A DNA stretch of 49,982 nt, taken from positions 1 to 49,982 of the forward strand of contig PYER01000015.1 in NCBI GenBank assembly GCA_003017855.1, in the 5' to 3' direction. Shown here one piece after another: positions 41,362 through 49,811 of the stretch. The first letter of the stretch is position 1. Each line of letters starts with the position of its first letter. The notes beneath the pieces were generated by a model. The model did not search any database. It was not told the origin of the DNA and saw only the letters and a list, made by a program, of their open reading frames with translations. Source of the stretch: a filamentous cyanobacterium CCT1. GTDB lineage: Bacteria > Cyanobacteriota > Cyanobacteriia > Phormidesmidales > Phormidesmidaceae. Both the position numbers and the translations under genes were made by a program.

Positions 41362-42737
41362 GCCAGCTCACTCCGGGAAAAGGTAAAGGGCGGTAGGGAC
41401 AGAGTTTCCCCGGTTTCAGCAGTGAGAGTGACTTGAAAGGTCTCATCCCAGCTGCCGACCACCTGGGCAAAGATCGAGTTGCGATCGCCCTCAGGTGTGA
41501 GCCGGTGCTCGACTAGCAGAGCGGTTTGGTCTTTCACCGTCACCGCAACGGTGCAATGGGGGCTGCTTGGGGCGAGATACTTGAGCACCAGCAGCAGCAC
41601 CCATTCCACCGGCTGGCCAGCCTCGTCCCGCAGCAGCCAGGTCATGGCATAAAGCCCTAGGGACTGGTCGTCTAGGGTCAGCGCCTTATAGACACAACGA
41701 GCATCGGTGGGAATGGCAGTGCCCTCTCGCCCCAGTTGTTTGCGAATCAGCTCTAGGTCTTCAACCACGGGCTGAACGGTACTGGGATGCTCTGAGGGGT
41801 GAAGTTTGGTGGAATCTGCCCCTCGCAGTTCTGCCAGCGGCGGCAGCAGCAGCCAGCCTAGGCTCTGGTTCAGCTCATCGAGTTCGTTGCGCAACCAGGC
41901 CCCAGCATTGAGCACGGGCTGTAGCAGCGACTCAGCGGGTTCGGGTTCGAGCACCAGGGAACGCTGCCCGGTTTGTACCTCATAGAGCCAGTCCACCAGG
42001 GCTGGAGCGGTGAGCAGTTGCGCTCCCTCTTCCCACGTGAGCAGTTGCCACAGAGGCGTTTCTACCGACTCGGCCTGGGCCAAACGTTCAGTCAGGTCTT
42101 GCTGAAGCTCGGCCCAGCTTGGTACCTCAGTAGACTTGTCGGTGTGCTGAACAGCGTCTTCCATACACTGGAATTGCAGCAGCAGTCGATGGAGATTTTG
42201 GTCAAACCACTGGACCGGCACCCGGTAGCTCCAGTCTGGTTCGGCATGGAGGGGGTTGGCCTGCTGATGGGCCAGCCACTGGTCGTGGCGCAGAAAGCTG
42301 AGCACCTGCACCTGGCCCTGTTCTTCTAAAACCCGCACAACGATGTACAGGTGCGCTCTAAAGTTGGCCAGATCTACCACCGCTCTGGGCAGCTTAACCA
42401 GGGCATCGATCGCCCCACCGGTAGAGATGAGGCACAGCTTGACATCGTTGACACGCAGACCGTAGGCGACTTCGATCAGGTTAGCGTAGGGCGGCTGAAA
42501 CAGAGAGCAATGCCGCCAAGCGAGGGCTAAGTCGGGGGCCTGTTCGGCAAACCATGCTTGAAAGCCAAACAGGGCCAGGGCGTTGAGGTAAGTTTGCCAC
42601 TGACGCGGCTCGCTGACCACGCGATCGCTGATGGCGACAGCCTGATCAAAATGTTGCTGGCTCAGGGCCACAGCCTGGATGGGCAGGGGTTCAAAATCCA
42701 TCGGTCGATTGTCTGAGTTGGCTAGAGGCCCTTTCAT
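41358..42737 (-). CDS. DUF1822 family protein
   Basis: 459 residues from ATG 42737, which has AGGAAG about 8 nt upstream; the frame is open to 42917 but the extra part overlaps the upstream gene and is not family-like. The start of the domain (LPIQAVALSQQHFDQAVAIS) and WQTYLNALALFGFQAWF and GLRVNDVKLCLIST are as in cyanobacterial DUF1822. The function is unknown. It is translationally coupled to the CHAT-CHASE2 gene and follows a sigma-like gene by about 90 nt, a cluster I recall in other cyanobacteria. Confidence 0.85.
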   Translation of the reverse strand: MKGPLANSDNRPMDFEPLPIQAVALSQQHFDQAVAISDRVVSEPRQWQTYLNALALFGFQAWFAEQAPDLALAWRHCSLFQPPYANLIEVAYGLRVNDVKLCLISTGGAIDALVKLPRAVVDLANFRAHLYIVVRVLEEQGQVQVLSFLRHDQWLAHQQANPLHAEPDWSYRVPVQWFDQNLHRLLLQFQCMEDAVQHTDKSTEVPSWAELQQDLTERLAQAESVETPLWQLLTWEEGAQLLTAPALVDWLYEVQTGQRSLVLEPEPAESLLQPVLNAGAWLRNELDELNQSLGWLLLPPLAELRGADSTKLHPSEHPSTVQPVVEDLELIRKQLGREGTAIPTDARCVYKALTLDDQSLGLYAMTWLLRDEAGQPVEWVLLLVLKYLAPSSPHCTVAVTVKDQTALLVEHRLTPEGDRNSIFAQVVGSWDETFQVTLTAETGETLSLPPFTFSRSELA

Positions 42738-42828
42738 CGCATGTCTTCCTGTTGTTAGTCTGGCATAGGTGTTGAGTCGGCCATAGGGTGAGCAGATGTC
42801 CTCGGCACAGACATCTGCAGAGCGGGCA

Positions 42829-44202
42829 TTAGATCCGTTGAATGACGCTGCAAAGGCGCTGGCTGAAGAATTCATTGCCCGCCGCATTGGCCCTGGGTTT
42901 TTCGACAATGGCGGCAAGGCAGGTCTCGTCTAGGGTTTGCAGCCGATCGGCGCCAACATAGCCATGGGATAATTGCTCCGTTTGCATTAAGGCTAAAAGG
43001 TTAGTCTGGAGCTGCTGGAGAAGCTGGCGGCGAATGTTGGCTAAAAGGTCGTCGATCTTGAGCAGACGAGTCACCTGATACTGGGCCTCTAGACCCACAG
43101 CCGCCGCAATTTCAGCCATGGTTCTCTGCTCGCAACAGTACAGCTTCAGCGCCAGGCGATAGGCTTTGGCTTTGTCCGCAGACTGCTTTTGCAGATAGGT
43201 TAAGCGCTGGTCAATGGCGGTGTTGATCGCCTGATCCAGGCAGGTGTTGACGAGGTCGTAGAGCTGCTGAGTGCTGTCGCGATCGCCCAGGGTTCCAGCC
43301 ATATCCGCCTGGCTCACCTGCGCCTCGATCGCCGGCCCCAGCGCTTCGTCATCTATCGAGCTAGCGGGCAGCACGCCCTTGCTCAACAGCCGCTGCTGGC
43401 GCAGGTAGTCGGCCAGCTCCACCAGCTTGGCCAGCACCGCCGCTGGGGTCAGCGCCAGGCCCGATCGCCGCTGAATTTCAGCTAGCTGTGGCTCGGTGGG
43501 GGGCTTGCATTTACCGCGACTGCCCCTGCGATCGCGGCGATACACCGCATGGTAGCTGCCCAGGAGCTGGCAGGCCTGTTCAATCTCAAAGCCCGGCAGA
43601 TTGTATGTATCTGCAAGTATGCGCCGCAGATCGTCGGGGCTTTTCTCATTCAGCAGAGCCCAGCTGCTCTGCTGCAAAATACCGTGTTCTAGCAGAAAGT
43701 CGTTTAGCTCAGGGTGCTGCCGGGTGAGCATGCTGGCCCAGGTCGAGAGGCTGCCCACCTGGGGTTTAAAGGTCGTGAGAATCTCGGCGGCAAACGGTCG
43801 ATAGGCGTCCTCCTTTGCGGTGGGAAAGGGCTGTGTGAGATCGACATCGTTGAGCACAAACCCCAGCAGATCGTTGAGGGCAAACCCGTGGTCTTGGCCA
43901 AATTTGGCCTGTAGGTCGATGCACACCTGCAAAATCTGATGAGAGATATAGCAGCGCAGGCATTGTTCGGCCTGGGATGGCTCGGGTTTAGTCTCTGGCC
44001 CCGGCGGTGCCGCTACATCCTCCAGCCAGCCCATCAACTGACGCTGAATGAGTTTGTCGTCTCCAGATTCGAGGCGAGTCGGGCTGGCCAAATCTGGAAA
44101 CTGCTGCTGAAAGCCTAGGCGGGCGGCGGCGATCGCTTGGGTCGCATAGCCCCCAGAGGGTTTGAGTTGAATTAGGGTCCAGTACCACGATGGGCTGGCC
44201 AT
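42829..44202 (-). CDS. Sigma-70-like HTH protein of the CHAT-CHASE2 operon
   Basis: 457 residues; ATG 44202 has AGGA 7 nt upstream. All-helical. The first third contains SQAEQCLRCYISHQILQVCI and GSLSTWASMLTRQHPELNDF, reminiscent of a diverged sigma region 2. A later segment KAYRLALKLYCCEQRTMAEI, then AAAVGLEAQYQVTRLLKI, is a helix-turn-helix like sigma region 4. I recall such proteins beside DUF1822 and CHASE2 genes in cyanobacteria. Whether it binds RNA polymerase is unproven; it could instead be a HTH adaptor. Confidence 0.6.
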   Translation of the reverse strand: MASPSWYWTLIQLKPSGGYATQAIAAARLGFQQQFPDLASPTRLESGDDKLIQRQLMGWLEDVAAPPGPETKPEPSQAEQCLRCYISHQILQVCIDLQAKFGQDHGFALNDLLGFVLNDVDLTQPFPTAKEDAYRPFAAEILTTFKPQVGSLSTWASMLTRQHPELNDFLLEHGILQQSSWALLNEKSPDDLRRILADTYNLPGFEIEQACQLLGSYHAVYRRDRRGSRGKCKPPTEPQLAEIQRRSGLALTPAAVLAKLVELADYLRQQRLLSKGVLPASSIDDEALGPAIEAQVSQADMAGTLGDRDSTQQLYDLVNTCLDQAINTAIDQRLTYLQKQSADKAKAYRLALKLYCCEQRTMAEIAAAVGLEAQYQVTRLLKIDDLLANIRRQLLQQLQTNLLALMQTEQLSHGYVGADRLQTLDETCLAAIVEKPRANAAGNEFFSQRLCSVIQRI

Positions 44203-44334
44203 AGCGTTTCCTGCGGGTATGGTTGGCCGGAGGTATCAGGCAAGCTTGCGCTGATGGTAGGTAGTGCGATCGGCAAGGAAGTTTATGCAGCGATCGGTAT
44301 AGGCAGTAGTCTGTAGGGGAGACCGGCTACGGGT

Positions 44335-45105
44335 TCACAACCCGGCACAGCGTCGCTCAGGCAGCTGACTCTGAAACTTTGCCAGCCCGTGGGAGGGATC
44401 TTCAACCGAAAAAGCCGTCTGCACGGCATCTGTCCACAGATGCTGCTCTGCAAAGTAAAGCGCCTTTTCAGCGGCAATCTCTTCGGCTGTCGCGCCATGG
44501 TTGGCCATGGTTTCTTCCAGTGCGATCAGTTTAGCGGTGATGGCCTGCTGCTTGGCTAAGGGCATGACCTGAAAGACCCCTGACTCAAGCGGACGCTGGC
44601 GGCGGTCGAGGGTCACCCACTGGTAGGTTTGCCCCGGTTGCAAGGCTTCGCCATTGTAGGCCAGCTGCTCCAGTCTCCAGGCCGATGACGTTGTGGTGGT
44701 TGAGGCTTCACCATCGGTCACCCGCTGACTCCAAACCACAGTTTGGCTGTTAGGCAAAACCACCGCAATCTGATCAACGCTGCCCCTAACGTCGGGGTCT
44801 AAAAACTTCTCGGCCCAGACAAACTGGGGGCTATTGCTCCAGACGGTGCTAACGCTACCATCGGTGCTGCTGGGGGTAAGCAGACAGAGCAGACCCTCGC
44901 GCGAGCCAGCGGGTTTTGGCTCGTCCGGGGGCGGGGGCAGGGGAATATTGAACCAAGCTACGGTTTCAGTCGATGCCCCAAGACCCGAGTACACCAGGTG
45001 GGAGGTAGTCAGGGAATTGTGGCTAATGCCTTTAAACCCGCTGAGCAGCAGCACGAGGGTGGTGGCACCCATAAAAGCGGTAGGGGCTTTGTAGGTAAAC
45101 GTCAT
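44335..45105 (-). CDS. DUF928-like exported protein, copy 1
   Basis: 256 residues from ATG 45105 (AGGAG 8 nt upstream; the frame extends to 45255 without support). N-terminal hydrophobic stretch FMGATTLVLLLSGFKGI, then a beta region (GLLCLLTP; VWSNSPQFVWAEKF; TVVWSQRVTDG), EALQPGQTYQWVTLD, FQVMPLAKQQAITAKL and KALYFAEQHLWTDAVQTAFS VEDPS. Paralogue of the protein at 38166-38819. The architecture recalls DUF928. It lies between the TPR-CHAT and sigma-like genes. Confidence 0.72.
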   Translation of the reverse strand: MTFTYKAPTAFMGATTLVLLLSGFKGISHNSLTTSHLVYSGLGASTETVAWFNIPLPPPPDEPKPAGSREGLLCLLTPSSTDGSVSTVWSNSPQFVWAEKFLDPDVRGSVDQIAVVLPNSQTVVWSQRVTDGEASTTTTSSAWRLEQLAYNGEALQPGQTYQWVTLDRRQRPLESGVFQVMPLAKQQAITAKLIALEETMANHGATAEEIAAEKALYFAEQHLWTDAVQTAFSVEDPSHGLAKFQSQLPERRCAGL

Positions 45106-45300
45106 GTCTTGTCTCCTGAGGTGATGGGCGATCGCTCGGACGATGGTCAGGATGTGATCTCGCCAGATCAGGGCGTGGGACCTTACGGTGCAGACTACGA
45201 AATAGAAAAAGCTGTGCATGGCCATAACCCAACCGCTATAGTGCTTCGCTTGCACCTAGCCCGGAGCCTTGCCCGTTTATGCGCAGCGCCTAATTTGGGG

Positions 45301-47640
45301 TTATTTGGCCTGCCCCATCAGGGTAAAGGCAGCCCAGTCTTGGGGGTCAGGATGGGTTTGCAGCGTTGTGAGCATGGCCTGCCGCAGCGCCTGGGCTTTG
45401 TCGAGGGTGGGCGCAGTTGGCTGGGTCGGCAAGCTGAGACCTATAACCAGCACCAAGACCACCGTGAGCATGGTGATGACTGTGAACCGGTGATTGCGGG
45501 ACCCAAAGCCGGGGCCATACAGGCGGCGCAGCGGCTGGTACAGACATCCGACACCGAACAATCCCATAGCCGTAAACAGGCCCATTGCATTCGCCCGGTT
45601 GGGGATGGCTGGTCGCCATTGCTGGTAGAACGCCTGCATCAGGTCGGCGGTGGAGGCATCGGCCACGGGCCAGAGCGACATCAACACGCTGGGCACCCCG
45701 GCGGTCATCATCGAGCGGGCCAGACCCACCGCGCCATCGCTGTTGATAATGTCGCTGACGCCGGTGCTGCATCCGCTCAGCACCACCAGTTCTGCCCGCA
45801 GCTGCATGGCTGAAATTTCGGGGGTGGTGAGGTTGCTAAAGCCCTTAGCGGGGTCAGCAAAGACGATCAGCCCGCCGTAACTGTCGTCTAGCTGATTGGG
45901 GACGGCGTGGGTGGCGAAGTGAATCAGGTCAGCCTGGGGCATTTGCTTAACCACTGCAGCTTTGGTGGCCTGCTTACCCAGTAGGGGGTTGGTGTTAAAC
46001 AGGCGGGCAATGGTTTTGGCCTCTTTTTCGGCGGCGGGCAGGTCGTCGGTGGGGTTGCCCACGACTAGAGCTGACTTCACAGCCTGGGGCCGCTGTTGCT
46101 GCTGGGTCAGCTGCAACACCTGAATCGAGGGGGCCATACGCAGCGTGTGGTGCTCAACTAGGTAGCTGCGATCGGGGGCTTGCAGGGCGGCAAAGGGCGC
46201 TAAAAATAGGCTGCCTTGGGGTAAAACTACTACTTGGTCATCGGGACTGGCAGGCAGCAGGTCTTGAATGGGGCTGATCAGAACTTGGTAGAGCTGCTTG
46301 AGGCTATCAGCGGGGTTAGGCGTGCTCTTGACCAAGCGTGGATTGGTGGCGCTGATGAGCTGCCCCCGGCTGTCGGTCAGCCCGCTGAGGTCTACCGAGC
46401 GAAACGCAATGCTGCCGGCGGGAGAAACCACCCAGATGTAGAGGCGATCGCCCCCTTCCACCGCCCCTTGAGGCCGGTCTTTGACCATCGCATACTCAAC
46501 CAATGTGGCCTCTTGCTCGCGGGCCACCTGCTGAATTTCCATCAGGGCGATCGGTTTGGCCGTGGTTCCCTGTCGCTGGGCCAGGCGGTCGACCAGGGCG
46601 CGGGCACGACCCTGTTCAGCAATCTCTAGGGCGTTGGTGGTTTTGCCCTGGTCGACTAAAACATTTTGCAGAATGTTGTAAGGGTTGGTCAGAGTTTCAA
46701 AGAGGGAGAGTTTTTCGGCATCGAGCAGGGTGGGGCGTAGCGACTCAAACAGGTCAATGGACTGGCGCAGGTAAGTTTCGGCCTCGGCCAGTTGGCCGCT
46801 GCCGTAGAGAGCGTAGCCCAGATTGTTGAGGGCCAGGGTTTCGCCGCGGCGATTGTCTGTGGCTTGAGTGAGCTGTACGGCCTCTCGAGCGTATTTAATG
46901 GCCTGAGGATAATTTTGGAGCTCTCCGTAAGCGCTGGCCAGGTTGATCAGCGAACAGGCCTCGCCCTGGCGCTCGCCCAGGTCGCGGGTCAGTTGCAATG
47001 ACTGTTCAGAATAGTCGATCGCCTTACCATATTGCCCCAGCGACCAGTAGGCACTGCCCAGATTGATCAGGGCGTAGGCTTCGCTCTGGCCTAGCGCAGG
47101 GCTCGTGCCGCTGGCTGCCTCCAGCGATCGCACAATTTGCAGCGATTGCTCAGAGGCCTCAACAGCCTGGGCGTGCTGCCCCACCGACTGGTAGGCATTG
47201 CCGAGGTTGATGAGCGAGTAGGCCTCGGCCTGGCGATCGCCCAAACTTTGGGCTAATTCCAACGACTGCTGGGCCTGGTCAATCGCGCTGAAGTACTGCC
47301 CTAGGGCACCGTAGGCGCTGGCGAGGTTGATCAGGGCGTAGGTTTCAGCGGTGCGATCGCCTATCGCTTGGGCCTGCTCCACTGCCTTGGTGCAGGTGGC
47401 TACCAGGGGCGAGTAGTCGGCCTGCTGCAAAAGTTGAAAACAGGTTTTGGTGAGGCGATCGACCTCGCTGGTTTGCACTGAGCTGGGGGGCGTCTGGGCG
47501 ATCGCCCCAGAGTGAGACATCAGCGGCAAAAACAATCCGCCCCAAACACAAACCAGGCTAATCGCGGCGATCATCTGACGACGAAACGTCTGCCGTCGCA
47601 GAGCAATTTTTTTGAACCGGAGCAGCCGTTGAATAACCAT
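45301..47640 (-). CDS. TPR-CHAT protease with membrane insertion
   Basis: 779 residues from ATG 47640, preceded by GGAGGA 9 nt upstream; the open frame reaches 47730 without such a signal. It has a signal-like segment (MIAAISLVCVWGGLFLPLM), then about seven TPRs (TYALINLASAYGALGQYFSA and similar), NALEIAEQGRARALVDRLAQ, and the CHAT domain with His in LIHFATHAVPN (about 571) and Cys in VVLSGCSTG (about 624). After MQAFYQQW comes an insertion of about 70 residues with two hydrophobic segments (ANAMGLFTAMGLFGVGCL; FTVITMLTVVLVLVIGLSL) before the canonical end LDKAQALRQAM...WAAFTLMG. It is divergent from the ECF sigma gene. Confidence 0.92.
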   Translation of the reverse strand: MVIQRLLRFKKIALRRQTFRRQMIAAISLVCVWGGLFLPLMSHSGAIAQTPPSSVQTSEVDRLTKTCFQLLQQADYSPLVATCTKAVEQAQAIGDRTAETYALINLASAYGALGQYFSAIDQAQQSLELAQSLGDRQAEAYSLINLGNAYQSVGQHAQAVEASEQSLQIVRSLEAASGTSPALGQSEAYALINLGSAYWSLGQYGKAIDYSEQSLQLTRDLGERQGEACSLINLASAYGELQNYPQAIKYAREAVQLTQATDNRRGETLALNNLGYALYGSGQLAEAETYLRQSIDLFESLRPTLLDAEKLSLFETLTNPYNILQNVLVDQGKTTNALEIAEQGRARALVDRLAQRQGTTAKPIALMEIQQVAREQEATLVEYAMVKDRPQGAVEGGDRLYIWVVSPAGSIAFRSVDLSGLTDSRGQLISATNPRLVKSTPNPADSLKQLYQVLISPIQDLLPASPDDQVVVLPQGSLFLAPFAALQAPDRSYLVEHHTLRMAPSIQVLQLTQQQQRPQAVKSALVVGNPTDDLPAAEKEAKTIARLFNTNPLLGKQATKAAVVKQMPQADLIHFATHAVPNQLDDSYGGLIVFADPAKGFSNLTTPEISAMQLRAELVVLSGCSTGVSDIINSDGAVGLARSMMTAGVPSVLMSLWPVADASTADLMQAFYQQWRPAIPNRANAMGLFTAMGLFGVGCLYQPLRRLYGPGFGSRNHRFTVITMLTVVLVLVIGLSLPTQPTAPTLDKAQALRQAMLTTLQTHPDPQDWAAFTLMGQAK

Positions 47641-48119
47641 AGATGCAGTCCTCCGTGGGGGCCGGGAGCAAACTAATCGATTGCGCGCTTGAAAGGAGTA
47701 CACCGGCCCCTCGCGATTGGATTTAAACAATAGAATTTTGTTGGAGCTGGAGGCTAAAATCTGTGCATTGGCCCCGCCAGCCCAGGGATAGACCCCGATA
47801 GAAACAACGGCTATGCAGGATAAGCCTATCTCTACTGCACTTGATTTAAGGATTCACGTAAAGGGGCGAGCGCTCTAGCGCTGGTCGCTATGGCGACAAT
47901 TGATGCTTTGATGAGAGCGATCGCAATCGGGGGGCGTGCTATTTTATACAGGCTCAGCTGACATCATTGGCATAGAGAAGCATTGAGAAACCTTAATGCA
48001 CTAAACCAGTATCTTTCTAAAGGGTTAAGCCTATTTAATTGATCAGGCGATACCATACAGACGACATCGCAGATGTCGATAAACCCTTGGCCCCAAATGC
48101 TTTCCAGCGACCCTAGCTA
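47641..48119. other. Divergent promoter region of TPR-CHAT and ECF sigma genes
   Basis: About 480 bp with no convincing ORF. It contains the GGAGGA of the TPR-CHAT gene (47649-47654), one HIP1-like site near 47920 and a 7-bp hairpin CGACATC/GATGTCG with a 3-nt loop (48062-48078), 42 nt before the sigma start. Promoters in both directions should lie here; I could not define an ECF-type motif. Confidence 0.5.
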
Positions 48120-48686
48120 ATGGAGCGAATCGGCGCTACCACCCCCGATGACGAACTGGTTCGCAGCCTCCGGGCCGGACATCAGGATGCCCTTGGCATT
48201 TTGTACGACCGCTACGGCAACCTAGTCTTTACCGTCGCCAACCGCATTTTGAATCGCACCCATGAAGCCGAAGACCTCACCCAGGAAGTGTTCTTGATTT
48301 TTTGGAAAAAAGAGAACTTTCAGCCCGAGCGCGCTGCCCTGGGCACCTATTTGAGCGTGCTGACTCGCTCCCGCGCCCTCAACAAGCTTCGCAGTCGCAG
48401 CACCCAGCAGCGCTCGGTGGAGCGCCTACAGCAGGCGACCTACAATCAATTTTCTCACCCCTGCCCACTAGAGCAGGCTACATTACAAGAGCAGCGACAG
48501 CTGGTGCAGCAGGCCATTACCCAACTGCCCAACAGTCAACAGCAAGTGCTAACGATGAACTACCTGGAAGGGTTTAGCCACAGCGAAATTGCCCAGCAGC
48601 TCAACATGCCCCTGGGTACGGTTAAGACCAACGTTCGCCAAGGGCTGCGGCGGCTGCGGCAAACCCTAGGCGAGGCCGTCGGCTAG
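48120..48686 (+). CDS. ECF-type RNA polymerase sigma factor
   Basis: 188 residues with region 2 (ALGILYDRYGNLVFTVANRI; EAEDLTQEVFLIFWKK) and region 4 (QLPNSQQQVLTMNYLEGFSH; SEIAQQLNMPLGTVKTNV), without the middle regions of larger sigma factors. It would direct transcription of a stress or envelope regulon. The partner anti-sigma gene starts 8 nt after its stop. The start at 48120 has no Shine-Dalgarno; it is the first in-frame ATG after the hairpin at 48062-48078. Confidence 0.93.
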   Translation: MERIGATTPDDELVRSLRAGHQDALGILYDRYGNLVFTVANRILNRTHEAEDLTQEVFLIFWKKENFQPERAALGTYLSVLTRSRALNKLRSRSTQQRSVERLQQATYNQFSHPCPLEQATLQEQRQLVQQAITQLPNSQQQVLTMNYLEGFSHSEIAQQLNMPLGTVKTNVRQGLRRLRQTLGEAVG

Positions 48687-48694
48687 GAGACACC

Positions 48695-49546
48695 ATGAGC
48701 AACCCCAGCGCACTATCCGAAGACGACCTCATCCTGGTAGAAGACTATGTCTTGGGTGAGCTCAGCCCTGAGGCCGCCGCTGCCCTAGAGCGCCGAGTCC
48801 GCAGCGATCCAGCGCTTCGCCAAGAACTGTGCGCGCTGCAGGCTACCCTCAGGCTGCTGCCCCAGGCTATGCCCGTCTTAGAAGCCCCTCCTGAGCTGCG
48901 CGATCGCATTTTGACTACCCACACGCTGCGCAGCAAAATTCTCACCGCCGACACCCCACTACCAGCCACCCCTCGCCGCTCCAGGTCCGCCCGCCGCTCC
49001 AGGCCCGCTGGCGCGACCATTCCCTGGGGCAAGATCGCCGTTGGCATCGCCGCTGCCCTGGCCCTACTGCTGGGAGCAGACAACCTGCGGCTGCGCCAGG
49101 CCCTCGGCGATGCCGACCAGAGCAACCGTGAGCTGCTGGCCCAGCTCGACCAAAATAACGAGCGCGATGGGGAAGTGGTTGCCAACCTGTTGCAGCGGCC
49201 CACCAGTCGGCTGGTGACCTTAGAAGGAGAGAGCAACGAAACCGCCAATGCGGCAGGTACGCTGCTGTTTACGCCGGGTCGGTGGCAGCAGGTTGTAGTA
49301 TCCCTTGGCAATCTCGACCCGCTGCCGCCCGATGAGATCTACCGCATGTGGCTGACCCTGGAAAACGGCCAAACTATTTTCTGCGGCGAATTCAACACCG
49401 ATGAGCAGGGCAACGTCTTTGTGGAGCTGCGCCCCGATGAAACGGTGCCCCAGGGGGTAAAAGCTACCGGCATCTTTGTCACCGTCGAGTCGGCCACTGC
49501 GCCGCCAGAGCCCAGCGGCGAACGGGTGATGGCGGGCAGCATCTAG
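48695..49546 (+). CDS. RskA-like anti-sigma factor
   Basis: 283 residues; ATG 48695 has AGGAG 7 nt upstream. N-terminal sigma-binding zone (LVEDYVLGELSPEAAAALER; RVRSDPALRQEL), a Pro/Arg-rich linker, one membrane segment (GKIAVGIAAALALLLGADNL, about 109-128), a short coiled coil, and a periplasmic RskA-type domain (LDPLPPDEIYRMWLTLENG; TGIFVTVESATAPPEPSG). It should hold the ECF sigma at the membrane until a signal triggers proteolysis. The pair diverges from the TPR-CHAT gene. Confidence 0.9.
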   Translation: MSNPSALSEDDLILVEDYVLGELSPEAAAALERRVRSDPALRQELCALQATLRLLPQAMPVLEAPPELRDRILTTHTLRSKILTADTPLPATPRRSRSARRSRPAGATIPWGKIAVGIAAALALLLGADNLRLRQALGDADQSNRELLAQLDQNNERDGEVVANLLQRPTSRLVTLEGESNETANAAGTLLFTPGRWQQVVVSLGNLDPLPPDEIYRMWLTLENGQTIFCGEFNTDEQGNVFVELRPDETVPQGVKATGIFVTVESATAPPEPSGERVMAGSI

Positions 49547-49603
49547 GGTTGGGTTGGGGCGCGATCGCACCCTAGAGCCGGTCTCAGACCCTTGCAGAAA
49601 AAT

Positions 49604-49704
49604 GGCATTGCTGAATTGAAGCGTGAATTTGGCTCAGGGCAAACGACCGTTTGCCCCTACGAAAGGCGTTGCGTTTTTGATTCATACCTATATCCAGCAA
49701 TCCC
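49604..49704. mobile_element. MITE-like element with target-site duplication
   Basis: A 101-bp segment starting GGCATTGCTGAAT and ending (as reverse complement) GGGATTGCTGGAT, i.e. imperfect terminal inverted repeats. AGAAAAAT stands immediately to the left (49596-49603) and one base to the right (49706-49713), consistent with an 8-bp target duplication. The interior has a perfect palindrome GGGCAAACG-AC-CGTTTGCCC (49637-49656). It contains no ORF, so it would depend on a transposase from elsewhere. Confidence 0.6.
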
Positions 49705-49811
49705 GAGAAAAATTGTACGCCAGGTTTAAATCCAGTTTTCTTTGGCCTGTGTACTCTGCACAAGCACACCATTGAGCTGGCTGTATGAGTCCGTTGACCC
49801 TGTGCATATTC

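Noticed and set aside
44998-45813. 271-codon plus-strand ORF opposite the end of the TPR-CHAT gene
   Set aside because: His/Gly/Gln-rich composition typical of antisense frames; both flanking minus-strand genes are well supported.
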